Assembly (NCBI GenBank): GCA_964555285.1
Contig: CAZKRM010000007.1
Location: 1-64,000, forward strand
DNA from: JBBIQV01 sp964555285
Lineage (GTDB): Bacteria > Nitrospirota > Nitrospiria > Nitrospirales > Nitrospiraceae
Reading direction: 5' to 3'
DNA length: 64,000 bases
Positions 1 to 7,593 of this stretch are shown here, piece by piece (the first letter of the stretch is position 1; the number at the start of each line of letters is the position of its first letter). Made by a program: the position numbers and the translations under genes. Below the pieces are notes generated by a model, which saw only the letters and a list, made by a program, of their open reading frames with translations, was not told where the DNA came from and made no database searches.

Positions 1-110
1 CACCACCGATTGTCGGGATACCGACGATGCGCACCAGTGGTTGGTCGCTATCACGCTGGTCAGAGAGTAACGGACAGCCTGTGCAACGTGGCATGCAGAC
101 GGATCAGTAT
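1..110 (+). other. Possible 3' end of a decayed DGR target gene (left edge)
   Basis: One forward frame reads R-G-M-Q-T-D-Q-Y around 85-110, which resembles the C-terminus of the target protein further right (R-G-G-V-N-A-D-A-Y before its stop at 13008). It lies just upstream of a hairpin and an avd remnant, as the intact VR does in the second locus. The match is short, no stop codon falls where expected, and the rest of the stretch is not recognisable. It is inferred mainly from position. Confidence 0.25.
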
Positions 111-131
111 GGAGGATTTGGTGATTTGGGG

Positions 132-153
132 GCCGGGGGCGTGAGCCCTCGGC
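132..153. repeat. GC-rich hairpin upstream of avd remnant
   Basis: Nine-base arms (132-140 and 145-153) pair with one mismatch around a four-base loop. It occupies the same place, just before the avd remnant, as the perfect hairpin at 13043-13070. It may be the hairpin/cruciform element that lies near VRs in active DGRs. Confidence 0.45.
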
Positions 154-171
154 TCGTCTCGGGGTGAGATC

Positions 172-255
172 ATGGCCCGCTACGAACATCTGCCCATCTA
201 CAAAACGGCCATGGACCTGGCCGTGTATCTGGCGAGAGGGGACTGGCTCCCCTGA
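172..255 (+). pseudogene. avd: Truncated DGR accessory protein gene (avd remnant, copy 1)
   Basis: The reading frame opens with M-A-R-Y-E-H-L-P-I-Y-K-T-A-M-D-L, the typical start of the four-helix-bundle DGR accessory protein Avd, which assembles as a pentamer and assists the reverse transcriptase. Only 20 codons are avd-like. The frame then runs into a REP-like palindrome and stops after 27 residues, against about 120 normally. The same 20 codons occur at 13255 with six differences, all synonymous, so both copies were once under selection as protein. No function is expected from this fragment. Confidence 0.7.
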
Positions 256-320
256 GCGTGGCGAGCCTTCGACTTGCTCAGGCTCGACCCCGAGCAAGGT
301 CGAGGGGTGCCTGCCCCCCA
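235..320. repeat. REP-like palindromic element disrupting avd copy 1
   Basis: Half-sites GGGGACTGGCTCCCC (about 237-252) and GGGGTGCCTGCCCCCC (about 303-318) are imperfect inverted copies of each other, separated by a second inverted repeat. The same half-site family recurs at 1025-1070, 13092-13138, 13152-13186 and 13322-13363. The type resembles REP elements mobilised by RAYT-type transposases; no such transposase gene is in the window. Confidence 0.6.
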
Positions 321-330
321 TCTCGCGATG

Positions 331-609
331 TCAAGCAACCAGGATTCGTTTCATCCGTTTCACTTCTCGTTCCAACTGATCCAGTCGCGACTCCATGGTG
401 GCCTGCCTCGTGAGGCCCTTCTTCAGCACCCGGCTCACCAGGGCTTGATACGGCACCCCCATTCGCTGTGAAGCTTCCCTGAGAGCGTGGAGACTTTTCG
501 TATCGATGGTGACAGTGATCTTCACGGCTTTTTCTCGTGCCATCGAGGCCCGCAGGCGTGCCGTCGCTGCTTCATCCACCGTGAGGTCATCGAGCTTTGG
601 TTCGCGCAT
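331..609 (-). CDS. brnA: BrnA-type antitoxin
   Basis: This is the antitoxin of a BrnT/BrnA type II toxin-antitoxin pair, about 92 residues. The N-terminal part (M-R-E-P-K-L-D-D) is variable. The centre (V-K-I-T-V-T-I-D, then a helix containing M-G-V-P-Y-Q) has the ribbon-helix-helix/CopG pattern of BrnA, and a charged helical tail follows. The start is chosen at 609 because GGAGG lies seven bases upstream; 612 is also possible. It overlaps the end of the toxin gene, giving the toxin-first order usual for brnTA. Such antitoxins normally repress their own promoter and neutralise the toxin. The gene is antisense to the avd remnant and lies inside the decayed DGR locus. No frame damage is visible. 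Confidence 0.8.
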   Translation of the reverse strand: MREPKLDDLTVDEAATARLRASMAREKAVKITVTIDTKSLHALREASQRMGVPYQALVSRVLKKGLTRQATMESRLDQLEREVKRMKRILVA

Positions 610-877
610 CATACAGCCTCCGAAATTTCCGCCAGTCGGCCGATCCAATCATGCGAATCTTGCCGCCTCGTTTCGTAAACCGTGTGGTGAGGACCCGGCC
701 CGTTGAGAGCCGCCCCACCCAGAAGAACCGCTTCTCCCGAACCGAATGCTTCGCGTCTCCAAGCTGAAATCCGTGCGGATCGAGGAATGATTCCACCGCT
801 TCTGAGAACGTGATCCCGTGCTTGCGCAGGTTCTCCAGCTCTTTCGACAAGTCCCACTCAAACTCCATCGCGGCCAC
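587..877 (-). CDS. brnT: BrnT-type ribonuclease toxin
   Basis: This 96-residue protein belongs to the BrnT family, RelE-fold ribonuclease toxins that stop growth by cleaving RNA. Family hallmarks are the N-terminal F-E-W-D segment, the N-L-R-K-H-G-I-T-F motif, F-L-D-P-H, the central R-F-F-W-V-G, and the C-terminal R-M-I-G-S-A-D-W-R-K with Y-D-A-R. The start is GTG at 877 behind GAGGAA; an internal ATG at 868 would also give a normal N-terminus. The antitoxin gene follows with overlap. The pair sits between the broken avd and a VR-like fragment, so it was probably acquired after or during decay of the retroelement. It appears intact and could still act. Confidence 0.82.
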   Translation of the reverse strand: MAAMEFEWDLSKELENLRKHGITFSEAVESFLDPHGFQLGDAKHSVREKRFFWVGRLSTGRVLTTRFTKRGGKIRMIGSADWRKFRRLYDARTKAR

Positions 878-953
878 GATTCCTCATGTGCGCGGATCAT
901 ACCATAGGCCCCTGCCGGAGAGGAGACATTCTGCGTTGCCACTGGACCATCCG

Positions 954-1022
954 TTTCCCAACGTCCAGTCAGCCGGCTATTGGTCGGCGACGACGGGCGC
1001 TGATAATCCCGCCAACGCCCGG
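954..1022 (+). other. VR/TR-like fragment of DGR copy 1
   Basis: Twenty-three codons read F-P-N-V-Q-S-A-G-Y-W-S-A-T-T-G-A-D-N-P-A-N-A, matching the first half of the TR at 14161 and the VR at 12841. Several TR Asn/Thr codons are changed at adenines (AAC to GGC, AAT to GGC, ACC to GCC, ACC to CCC), so it looks like a diversified copy more than a template. Homology stops at about 1022, where a REP-like palindrome begins. There is no start codon and no rest of a gene around it. Confidence 0.7.
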
Positions 1023-1024
1023 AA

Positions 1025-1070
1025 GGGGGACAGTCCCTGGTCTGGACAGTCCCCGCCGGTGCCTGTCCCC
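1025..1070. repeat. REP-like palindromic element
   Basis: GGGGACAGTCCC, GGACAGTCCCC and GGTGCCTGTCCCC half-sites follow each other and belong to the same family as the elements at 235, 13092, 13152 and 13322. The element marks the exact point where the VR-like fragment loses homology, suggesting that it took part in the disruption. Confidence 0.55.
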
Positions 1071-1123
1071 ATTCCTGGCTACAGGATCATCTCATCCACC
1101 TTGAACCCACCATATACTGCGAG

Positions 1124-1738
1124 TCAGCGGATGACTGTCGGGGTTGGCTCTGGAACGTCGGGAGCCGGTTTGGGGGCAAGCTGCGTTTTCGGCATGACGG
1201 CGGTGCTGGAACAGGTGCCGCCGGCTTCATCGACCTGGCGGTCCACGATCTTCACGCCCTGCAAATACTCCTGCACGATCTCTTCTCTCGTGACTTCGAT
1301 ATCCTGCTCGGCTTCGCGGCCGCTCCGCTCGCGCACCCGATCGATCGCATGTTCCTTGACGAGGACACGAATCTGCTTGGCGATGTCGGTCCGCGCGGAC
1401 AGTTCTGAGACGCGCTGGCAGACAATCTTGCCTTTGGACAGATCGCCTTGCCCTTTGCCGATTACATACTGATCCGAGGAATACCTCGATGACGAGTCGT
1501 GTTGGTTGAGCGCTGAGGGTGCACGACTCGCCTCGCTTCGTTCGGCCTGCGCGGTCGGTGCTGCCCCTTGCCGTTCATGCTGTTGAAGGTGTTGAAACGA
1601 TTGTTCCGCATGTTGGCGGACTGGGGGAGGGATCGTATTCTGATCGGCCGCGGAGGACAGACCGGTGAGGGCCAAGTCTCCACACCATAAGCAAACAGCA
1701 AGACTCGCGATGGGAATCTTGAATCGTCGCGTCCTCAT
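1124..1738 (-). CDS. Exported protein with LPP20-like domain
   Basis: This protein of about 204 residues is predicted to be exported: basic start M-R-T-R-R-F-K, hydrophobic stretch, then a likely cleavage near L-S-S-A-A-D. A Gln/Ser-rich linker follows. The C-terminal half (from Y-V-I-G-K-G-Q-G-D through A-R-T-D-I-A-K-Q-I-R-V-L-V-K to the region after T-R-E-E-I) has the pattern of LPP20-type envelope proteins, in which a Gly-rich strand is followed by an Ala/Arg-rich helix. Function is unknown. A GTG at 1759 would overlap the upstream stop as GTGA and add seven residues; ATG at 1738 fits the signal peptide better. It is probably cotranscribed with the gene ending at 1756, which carries a related-looking domain. 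Confidence 0.6.
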   Translation of the reverse strand: MRTRRFKIPIASLAVCLWCGDLALTGLSSAADQNTIPPPVRQHAEQSFQHLQQHERQGAAPTAQAERSEASRAPSALNQHDSSSRYSSDQYVIGKGQGDLSKGKIVCQRVSELSARTDIAKQIRVLVKEHAIDRVRERSGREAEQDIEVTREEIVQEYLQGVKIVDRQVDEAGGTCSSTAVMPKTQLAPKPAPDVPEPTPTVIR

Positions 1739-1755
1739 GCCTCGGCGTATGCGCG

Positions 1756-2931
1756 TCACTTTCGGCCTCCTCCTTTCCCTCCGCTCTTGTGGCCGCCCCC
1801 GCCGCTCTGCACGCGGGGTGCGAGCTGATACGGGGCGCGCGGCACTTGATGCGGCATCGGGGGGTGAATCTGGTTGATGGTTGGAGGCAATCGTCTCCCT
1901 GCATGCGGGGGTACTGCGCGAGGCGTTTGTGCCGACGGTGTGTCTGGCTGGTAGGAATGTAACGTCGAGGGTGGCGCCGATCTCTGTTCGGGTGGCAGAA
2001 GCGGATGCAGTTGCCGGATGTCGGTGAGGCGCCTCGATGGTGGTGGCGACCGGTGAATCTCGTTGAGCGTCGGGGGTACTGGTCCGGCTGCCGCGGGCTG
2101 CTGTGGGACGATCTGATGAGTCGGCATCATCGGCGTCGATGCGCGGGGTGTCGGCGGTTGCGGCGGCGCCGGAACAGGGCGGGTGGCGATGGCCTGTTGG
2201 ACGATGTGAACGTGAGGATTGTTCGGATTCAGGCGGCCGGCCACGTTCAGCAGCGCTTGCACTTGGGCCAACCCAACCCACGGATAGGGGCCGATCACAG
2301 GGGCGACCAAGACCCAGTCGGTCCAAGCCTGAGAGACCATCGCATTCGACTGAACCTTGTTTAATATCTCCTGCCGCTGCTGGCTGGCCACTTGCACCTG
2401 CTCCGGCGTGGTGGCCTGAACTAAGGCTTGGTTCGCTGCGTCCAGTTCCTGATGGAGTTGGTCGACCTCCTGCTTGAGGGCCACCAATTCCTGACGGGCA
2501 TCTTGGTTCTCGCGCAGCGCAGCGATGGCTTGGATCACTTCATCGGTGTCGATTTGTGCAGTCATGTCAACGCGGACCACAACGGAGTCCCCATCCAGGG
2601 TGGTGCGTAGTTGCTGGTCGAGCACGAGCACCACACCGGCAGTGTAGGTGCGAATTTCATCTTTCGTCACATCCAGATCCGTGACCACCGTGACGCTTTC
2701 AAGGTAGGTGGCGACCTGTTCCAAGGCGTTGCGTTTGGCTTCTTCCGTGGCCAGCCTGACGGCATCTTCCTTCGTGTCCCGGTCGCCCATACGGTACTCG
2801 CCCTGAGCCGTGACGATGCGGACCTCGGCCCGGGCCGATTCGGACAGCACGATGGTGAGTAGGGGATTGAACGCGAGAGTTGCAAGAAGAAAGCAGCGAA
2901 GCGCGCGGGGAACTAGTTCGTTGACAGTCAT
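1756..2931 (-). CDS. Exported protein with LPP20/FlgT-like domain and Pro-rich tail
   Basis: This protein of about 391 residues has an N-terminal hydrophobic segment ending near S-E-S-A-R-A. A domain of about 100 residues follows (A-Q-G-E-Y-R-M-G-D, then A-T-E-E-A-K-R-N-A-L-E-Q-V-A-T-Y-L), of the LPP20/FlgT N-terminal type seen in envelope and flagellar assembly proteins. A coiled-coil stretch (E-N-Q-D-A-R-Q-E-L-V-A-L-K-Q) follows, and then a long Pro/His/Gln-rich low-complexity tail ending in Gly-Lys repeats. Such a tail suggests an extended envelope-spanning or nucleic-acid/metal-binding region, which is inference. The start is taken at 2931; 2961 is an alternative. The frame extends upstream to 3159 without support. 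The first gene of a two-gene minus-strand unit. Confidence 0.6.
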   Translation of the reverse strand: MTVNELVPRALRCFLLATLAFNPLLTIVLSESARAEVRIVTAQGEYRMGDRDTKEDAVRLATEEAKRNALEQVATYLESVTVVTDLDVTKDEIRTYTAGVVLVLDQQLRTTLDGDSVVVRVDMTAQIDTDEVIQAIAALRENQDARQELVALKQEVDQLHQELDAANQALVQATTPEQVQVASQQRQEILNKVQSNAMVSQAWTDWVLVAPVIGPYPWVGLAQVQALLNVAGRLNPNNPHVHIVQQAIATRPVPAPPQPPTPRASTPMMPTHQIVPQQPAAAGPVPPTLNEIHRSPPPSRRLTDIRQLHPLLPPEQRSAPPSTLHSYQPDTPSAQTPRAVPPHAGRRLPPTINQIHPPMPHQVPRAPYQLAPRVQSGGGGHKSGGKGGGRK

Positions 2932-3072
2932 CGTGCGGAACCAAGCAATTGTCGAAAGCATAACACCGTTCTGCAACCTGTGCCAGGGCGCGAGGGCTTG
3001 GCTCCCTTGCCTTCCCGAAAATTGGCGTGTTAAGGTGTCCATTCGTTTGCGAATGAATAGGTAAGGTCTGCC

Positions 3073-4125
3073 TTGTCCTCTTGCGGTTTTGCCAAGAAAT
3101 TCTTGAGCCCGTTGATCATGTGGGGGGCACTGACCGCCATGTCGGCATTCGTGTCTCACCCGGCCGTTTCGGCTGCCAAGCAGGCGTCCGGCACCTCAAC
3201 GGACACACCTGCCGCTTTTGCGTCGGGCACGACGGAACATGTCATTCTGTTCGTCCTTGAGGGACTGGGGCAGGAGTCTCTCAAAGGCGGCACGATGCCT
3301 GTGCTCAGTCGGCTGGTGAAAGAGGGAGCAGTGACCTGGTCGGCGACGGCGGTGCAGCCGCCATTGCGGCTCCCAACGATGGCCTCTCTGATAACCGGCC
3401 TGCCCGTCGAAAAGCACGGCGTGACCTGGAACGCCTTCGAATTCAATCGTGGGTATCCCCGCCCGCCGACGGTGTTCGACTACCTCGATCTCAGCGGTGG
3501 CCGCGACAGCTCGATCTTCTTCATGGACGAATCGTTGTATCAATTGGCCAAGCCGGAGCCCTACACGGATTATCAGATGTGCGGGCCGCTCAAGCCTGAA
3601 TGCAGCACGGATCGAGTGGTGGCCTATATCAGGCAGTATTTCAAGAAAGCGTCCAGTGGCCACGGGTACGGCCATGCGATCTTGGCCCTTCCGCATTTCC
3701 TGGTGGTCCATCTCCCCGAGGCCGGCAGAGCCGGCGGCGAGCACGGATGGTCTTCTCCCCGGTACCGCGAATCGCTCCGGACGGTCGATAAGGCGATGGG
3801 ATCGGTACTCGATCTCTATCGCGAACTCGGCTTGCTGAAGGGAACGACCGTGTTCGTGACGTCGCTGAGCGGGTTTGGGGAGCCGAAGGCCGGCGAGGCC
3901 GATGGGGCGGCGGGCGGTCCGTTACCCAGGGTTCCGTGGATTGCCTCCGGGGTGGGGATCAAGGCCGGGTATGTGATTCGGCAGCCGGTGTCGATCCTCG
4001 ATACGGGCGCGACAGTCTTACGCACGTTGGGGCTGGAGACGCACACGGAATGGGAAAGTCGCGCGGTCGAGGAGATTTTCCGCACGGCATCCGCGTCTCC
4101 CGCCGCTTCTGAGAGCAAGCGGTGA
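3073..4125 (+). CDS. Exported alkaline-phosphatase-superfamily protein
   Basis: This is a 350-residue protein with a signal peptide (cleavage near V-S-A-A-K) and a type I phosphodiesterase/nucleotide pyrophosphatase-like fold. H-V-I-L-F-V-L-E-G-L-G resembles the first metal-binding strand, although the usual Asp is Glu. P-T-M-A-S-L-I-T-G resembles the nucleophile segment with Thr, and E-K-H-G-V-T-W-N is typical of the family. V-P-W-I-A-S-G-V-G-I and S-I-L-D-T-G-A-T-V-L-R match the late core. The His residues that hold the metals are poorly kept, so catalytic activity is uncertain. The start is TTG at 3073 behind TAAGG; ATG 3118 would shorten the signal region. It diverges from the minus-strand pair and is followed after six bases by the next small exported protein. 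Confidence 0.65.
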   Translation: MSSCGFAKKFLSPLIMWGALTAMSAFVSHPAVSAAKQASGTSTDTPAAFASGTTEHVILFVLEGLGQESLKGGTMPVLSRLVKEGAVTWSATAVQPPLRLPTMASLITGLPVEKHGVTWNAFEFNRGYPRPPTVFDYLDLSGGRDSSIFFMDESLYQLAKPEPYTDYQMCGPLKPECSTDRVVAYIRQYFKKASSGHGYGHAILALPHFLVVHLPEAGRAGGEHGWSSPRYRESLRTVDKAMGSVLDLYRELGLLKGTTVFVTSLSGFGEPKAGEADGAAGGPLPRVPWIASGVGIKAGYVIRQPVSILDTGATVLRTLGLETHTEWESRAVEEIFRTASASPAASESKR

Positions 4126-4131
4126 TCGTTC

Positions 4132-4581
4132 ATGCGCAACCTGAACGGCATGGGGCGTGAGTCAGAACGGCGCGCGCGGGGGGTCGCATCTGTGACGCTT
4201 GCGGTGCTACTGACAAGCGGAGCGTCTCTTGTGCACGCAGCGCCTCCGGTAGCGCTGACGAAAGAGCATCCCATCACGATCGACGCGACCGCGTTGACTC
4301 CTCCGACGTGGTGGCAGGTTCCCGGCGTGACCCCGATGATCATGACGTTGGACCCCGATAGCTCCGATGCCTTTCGCACCACGGAGCGCAAGGAACTCAA
4401 ATTGAAGCCGGGGAAGTATCGCTTCGGCACCTACACCTTCGATTTTCCCTTCACGGTCACGTTGCAAGGGAAGTTGGAGTTTGCCCAGTCTATCGATGAA
4501 TGCGTCGAGGGGCGCGGCACGCAAACCCTGACGGTCCGCTGTACCCGGACCGTGCCGTATGGCGGGACCCGCGACTATTGA
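4132..4581 (+). CDS. Exported protein of unknown function
   Basis: This 149-residue protein has a signal peptide (hydrophobic A-S-V-T-L-A-V-L-L, cleavage near L-V-H-A). The mature part is beta-rich. It contains T-W-W-Q-V-P-G-V and a repeated K-L-K-P-G-K-Y-R-F-G-T-Y-T-F-D-F pattern, suggesting a small beta-sandwich. Two Cys residues near the C-terminus (E-C-V-E-G and V-R-C-T-R) could form a disulfide. No family is recognised. It follows the phosphatase-like gene by six bases and precedes the first HEAT-repeat gene, so it is probably in the same transcript. Confidence 0.6.
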   Translation: MRNLNGMGRESERRARGVASVTLAVLLTSGASLVHAAPPVALTKEHPITIDATALTPPTWWQVPGVTPMIMTLDPDSSDAFRTTERKELKLKPGKYRFGTYTFDFPFTVTLQGKLEFAQSIDECVEGRGTQTLTVRCTRTVPYGGTRDY

Positions 4582-4603
4582 TGCGGACGAAGTGAGGTTC
4601 GTT

Positions 4604-5971
4604 ATGACACCGGCAGTGGATGATCTGCTCGAAGCATTGGAAGATGTCGATGATGCGACGCGCGAGGAAGCGGCTAAGAGTCTGGCGGCGCTTGCAGCTC
4701 CCACAACTCTCGATGCCTTGATCCGGGCCTGCGGCGATGACTTCTGGACCGTACGTATGCACGCCGGGTGGGGCGCGGCAAAAATCGGCGGGCCCAAGGC
4801 GGTCGAGGCCCTGGTCGATCTCTTCAACGATCCGATCATGGAAGTCCGCAATGAAGCCGTCGTGGCGATGGCGCACTTTGGCTCGGCGGCGGCGGACCGT
4901 CTCATCGCGGCGATGAAAGACGAGCGGTGGCGGGTTCGGGAACATGCCGCGAAGACCTGTGGTGAGATCAAAGACCAGCGGGCTATCGACGCGTTGATCG
5001 TGGCTAGCCGGGATCGCGACGGCGCGGTGAAGAGCGCCGCAGCGGAAGCGCTGGGGAAGATCGGAGACGCGAAAGCCATTCCTGCCCTCATCAAACTGTT
5101 TCGCGACTCCTCGAAGACGGTCCGCGAAACGGCCGGCACGGCGTTGGTCGCGATCGGGTTACCGTCCGTCGATCCGCTGATCGAGACGCTCAAAGATAAA
5201 GACTATGTCGTCCGCTGCCACGCGGCGCGCGCGTTGGGCGGGATGACGACGGATTACCAGATCGGCCGCACGTGGGTGAGAGAGGCGAAAGTGGTGGACG
5301 CGCTGATGGCAGCCTTAAAAGATCCCGACCGAGCCGTGCGGGAAGACGCGACGATCGCGCTTGGGATGATCGGCGACCCGCGAGCGATCGACGGCTTGAT
5401 CGAGGCGATGAAAGACGGGGCCGTGAAGCGGCACGCCATCATGTCGCTGGGGATGATCGGCGATCCGCGGGCGCTCCCGCCGGTCTTGGATGCGCTCAAA
5501 GGGAAAGGGATTCGTCAGGAGGGGACTCCGACTCCGGGCTGCATCGTGAGCGAGGACGCGTTTATTAAAGAAGCGGCAGCCACGGCGCTCGGCCACTTCC
5601 GCGATCCGCGTGTAATCCCCGACTTGATCATGCTGCTGAAGGATGGTGTCTTGCGTGAAAAGGCGGCCGCGGCCCTGGTGCTGATCGGCGATACGACGAT
5701 CGAGCCGTTGGTGTCGTTTCTTCATGACCCCAAGGCTTCCGAGGTGGAGTCCGAGGGGGAGCGCGTCTTGTCCTTCGCCTCCGCGCGCCTCACCGCGAAG
5801 GATGCGTTGAGACTCTTGGTGCTCGAGACGCTGGAGAAGCTCGGCTGGACGCCGCCTTCCGACGACGTGGCCGTGGACTCCAGCCAGGCCGACAATCTGC
5901 GGGTGGATCAGCCGCTTGGCAACACGGGGCGCTTCGGCCCTTCCGGCGATCTTGCCAAAGGGGCCTTCTGA
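4604..5971 (+). CDS. HEAT-repeat protein 1
   Basis: This protein of about 455 residues is built almost entirely of HEAT/PBS-lyase-type repeats of some 31 residues, each with a D-x-x-x-x-V-R and an A-A-x-A-L-G-x-I-G-D signature (for example A-L-G-K-I-G-D-A-K-A). Roughly a dozen repeats are visible. A loop rich in Gly/Pro/Thr interrupts them near residues 290-310, and a polar tail ends the protein. There is no signal peptide, so it is cytoplasmic. Repeats of this type bind proteins or act as scaffolds; an enzymatic lyase role cannot be inferred. The start is ATG 4604 behind AAGTGAGG; the frame upstream to 4559 overlaps the previous gene. First of five such genes in this island. Confidence 0.85.
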   Translation: MTPAVDDLLEALEDVDDATREEAAKSLAALAAPTTLDALIRACGDDFWTVRMHAGWGAAKIGGPKAVEALVDLFNDPIMEVRNEAVVAMAHFGSAAADRLIAAMKDERWRVREHAAKTCGEIKDQRAIDALIVASRDRDGAVKSAAAEALGKIGDAKAIPALIKLFRDSSKTVRETAGTALVAIGLPSVDPLIETLKDKDYVVRCHAARALGGMTTDYQIGRTWVREAKVVDALMAALKDPDRAVREDATIALGMIGDPRAIDGLIEAMKDGAVKRHAIMSLGMIGDPRALPPVLDALKGKGIRQEGTPTPGCIVSEDAFIKEAAATALGHFRDPRVIPDLIMLLKDGVLREKAAAALVLIGDTTIEPLVSFLHDPKASEVESEGERVLSFASARLTAKDALRLLVLETLEKLGWTPPSDDVAVDSSQADNLRVDQPLGNTGRFGPSGDLAKGAF

Positions 5972-6004
5972 GGCGCTGCTGAGAGCTGAAGGCTCCTCCT
6001 TACT

Positions 6005-7255
6005 TTACTTCCGCACTGCAATCCCGTGCGTGTCGGCGGTTTCTTTCCCGTCCTTCATATTGGTAATCGTCGCCTGTCCTTTGTAGTGTCCGACCTTCCC
6101 GCCGGCATCGACGTGGACGATGCCGACCCCTGGAAGCGTGCCTTTCGCGTTGTTCACGGTCTTGTCGTTCCCTGTCAGCGGAGCTGGGCCACGGAGACCG
6201 ACAAAGACATATCGGCTGTCCGGCGAGATATCCATCAAATCCGGCGCGGGATCTTTGTTCGCGTCCGTCACTAACTCCACGGAGTTCACGCTGAGATTCG
6301 TCAGGGTATCGATGATCTCAATGTCGTTTCCTGCCCGGTCTGCGCTCCAGAGGTACCGGCCGACTGCAGCCAGGCCATGCGAGTCTGAAAATTTTTGATC
6401 GCGTTGCGAGAGCAGTTTGGCGGAAATCGATCCCGGCAGTTTCGAGATGTCCAAGGCGTAGACATCGTAGGAAAGCGGTGCGATCGGCCATCCGCCGCCG
6501 GAGTTGATGTACATCGTGTCGCCCATCTGAATGCCGCCGCACCCGGCAGGATGGATCTGCACGTTATCGAGCGCAGCCACAATCTTCATAGGGGTCACCG
6601 AGACATCCACGACCAAGAGTCCGCCGCCGCGCAGGGTGACAAACGCATACGTGCTCGAGGCTTCCGTGATGGGGCAGATCGGCGCCGTGTCAGGACGCTC
6701 GCCGCTTTCAAGCGCGCCCAAGTTCATCACGTCTTTTTCAGGGTCAAAGCTGAACGTGTGAGCGGCGTAGTCCGTCCAGATACGGATGAATTTCTTTTCC
6801 GCGATGTTGGCCGCGATCGCCATCTTCTGGTCCGGAGTCGGCCAGGCGGCATGGAGGTTCTTTCCCATGAGGAGGCAGGCTTCCGGCTTTCTGGTTGCCG
6901 CATCCATAAACAAGGCGTGGCCGCTCAGAAAAGACAGAATGACATGGGATTGGTCCTTCGTGAAGAACAGCATGTGCGGGCGCCGCACAACCTTCTTCGT
7001 CGCGTCCTCGCAGAACTTCCCGATGTCGCCGGCCAGATCGATCGTCGCGGTCGGCTTCGCGGTGGAGGGGTCGGCGGCGAGCTGCGCGCCATCGTAGATG
7101 TACAAGGAGCCGCCGGTCTCCTTTGCCGTGTCCGACTGATCGGTCAGCCACACTTCGTACGCCGATGCGGGCGACGGGGCACCGGCCAAGACGGCCAGCA
7201 TCAAGGTTCCGGCCAATTGCCATATCCGGATGTCTGTCTGTCCGAGTCTGTTCAT
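6005..7255 (-). CDS. Exported beta-propeller (YVTN-like) protein
   Basis: This protein of about 416 residues has a signal peptide ending in A-S-A before Y-E-V-W. The mature part shows repeated propeller blades, for example I-R-I-W-T-D-Y, G-G-G-L-L-V-V-D-V-S, Y-D-V-Y-A-L-D-I-S and D-I-S-P-D-S-R-Y-V-F-V-G-L-R-G. This suggests a seven-bladed periplasmic propeller of the YVTN/SMP-30-like class. No catalytic residues can be assigned. The start is ATG 7255 directly behind a perfect AGGAGG; a longer frame to 7429 lacks support. It is encoded convergently with HEAT gene 1 and divergently from HEAT gene 2, so it interrupts the HEAT island. Confidence 0.7.
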   Translation of the reverse strand: MNRLGQTDIRIWQLAGTLMLAVLAGAPSPASAYEVWLTDQSDTAKETGGSLYIYDGAQLAADPSTAKPTATIDLAGDIGKFCEDATKKVVRRPHMLFFTKDQSHVILSFLSGHALFMDAATRKPEACLLMGKNLHAAWPTPDQKMAIAANIAEKKFIRIWTDYAAHTFSFDPEKDVMNLGALESGERPDTAPICPITEASSTYAFVTLRGGGLLVVDVSVTPMKIVAALDNVQIHPAGCGGIQMGDTMYINSGGGWPIAPLSYDVYALDISKLPGSISAKLLSQRDQKFSDSHGLAAVGRYLWSADRAGNDIEIIDTLTNLSVNSVELVTDANKDPAPDLMDISPDSRYVFVGLRGPAPLTGNDKTVNNAKGTLPGVGIVHVDAGGKVGHYKGQATITNMKDGKETADTHGIAVRK

Positions 7256-7593
7256 GGCGACCTCCTTCTCCAAGAGACTGACACTCCAATGGGCTGAAAT
7301 AGGTGGGCTTCTCCGGGTCACGGCCCGGTAATAAAAGGACAGGTGCTCGCACAATGATGACTTCATGTCATGCATGGTAAAGAGGGGTCTGGTGGGTGTC
7401 AATCGGGACGATCCAGGTTCGACCGACACAGAGTCGCCCTTCCTGTCGCGTTCTACGATCGCTCGCGCCCACGGTTCATCCGTTCCACGTGACTGAGAAC
7501 CAATATTTCTGAAAAGGATTCGCGCCCCGGCGTCCGTTGACCCTGGAAAAATGCCTGTGTTAAGGTCAACCGCGTCAGGACGAAGGATGATTC
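7256..7593. promoter_or_regulatory. Divergent intergenic region with inverted repeat
   Basis: This 338-base gap separates the propeller gene from HEAT gene 2 and must hold both promoters. A perfect seven-base inverted repeat, GTTGACC (7536-7542) and GGTCAAC (7564-7570), lies 24 bases before the HEAT start and could be an operator. A second short palindromic stretch (TGACTTCATGTCATGCAT) lies near 7353-7370. No gene or RNA is recognised. Confidence 0.3.

Noticed and set aside
810..1472. 220-residue forward frame over the VR-like fragment
   Set aside because: It is antisense to brnT at one end and to the exported LPP20-like gene at the other. Only 23 codons in the middle have homology.
1124..2326. 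400-residue minus-strand frame
   Set aside because: Only the part from 1738 down is a plausible protein; the upstream 195 residues overlap the preceding gene in another frame and look compositional.
5254..5499. Long antisense frames inside the HEAT genes
   Set aside because: The repeated GC-rich codon pattern of HEAT repeats opens all frames; these show no independent start signals or homology.
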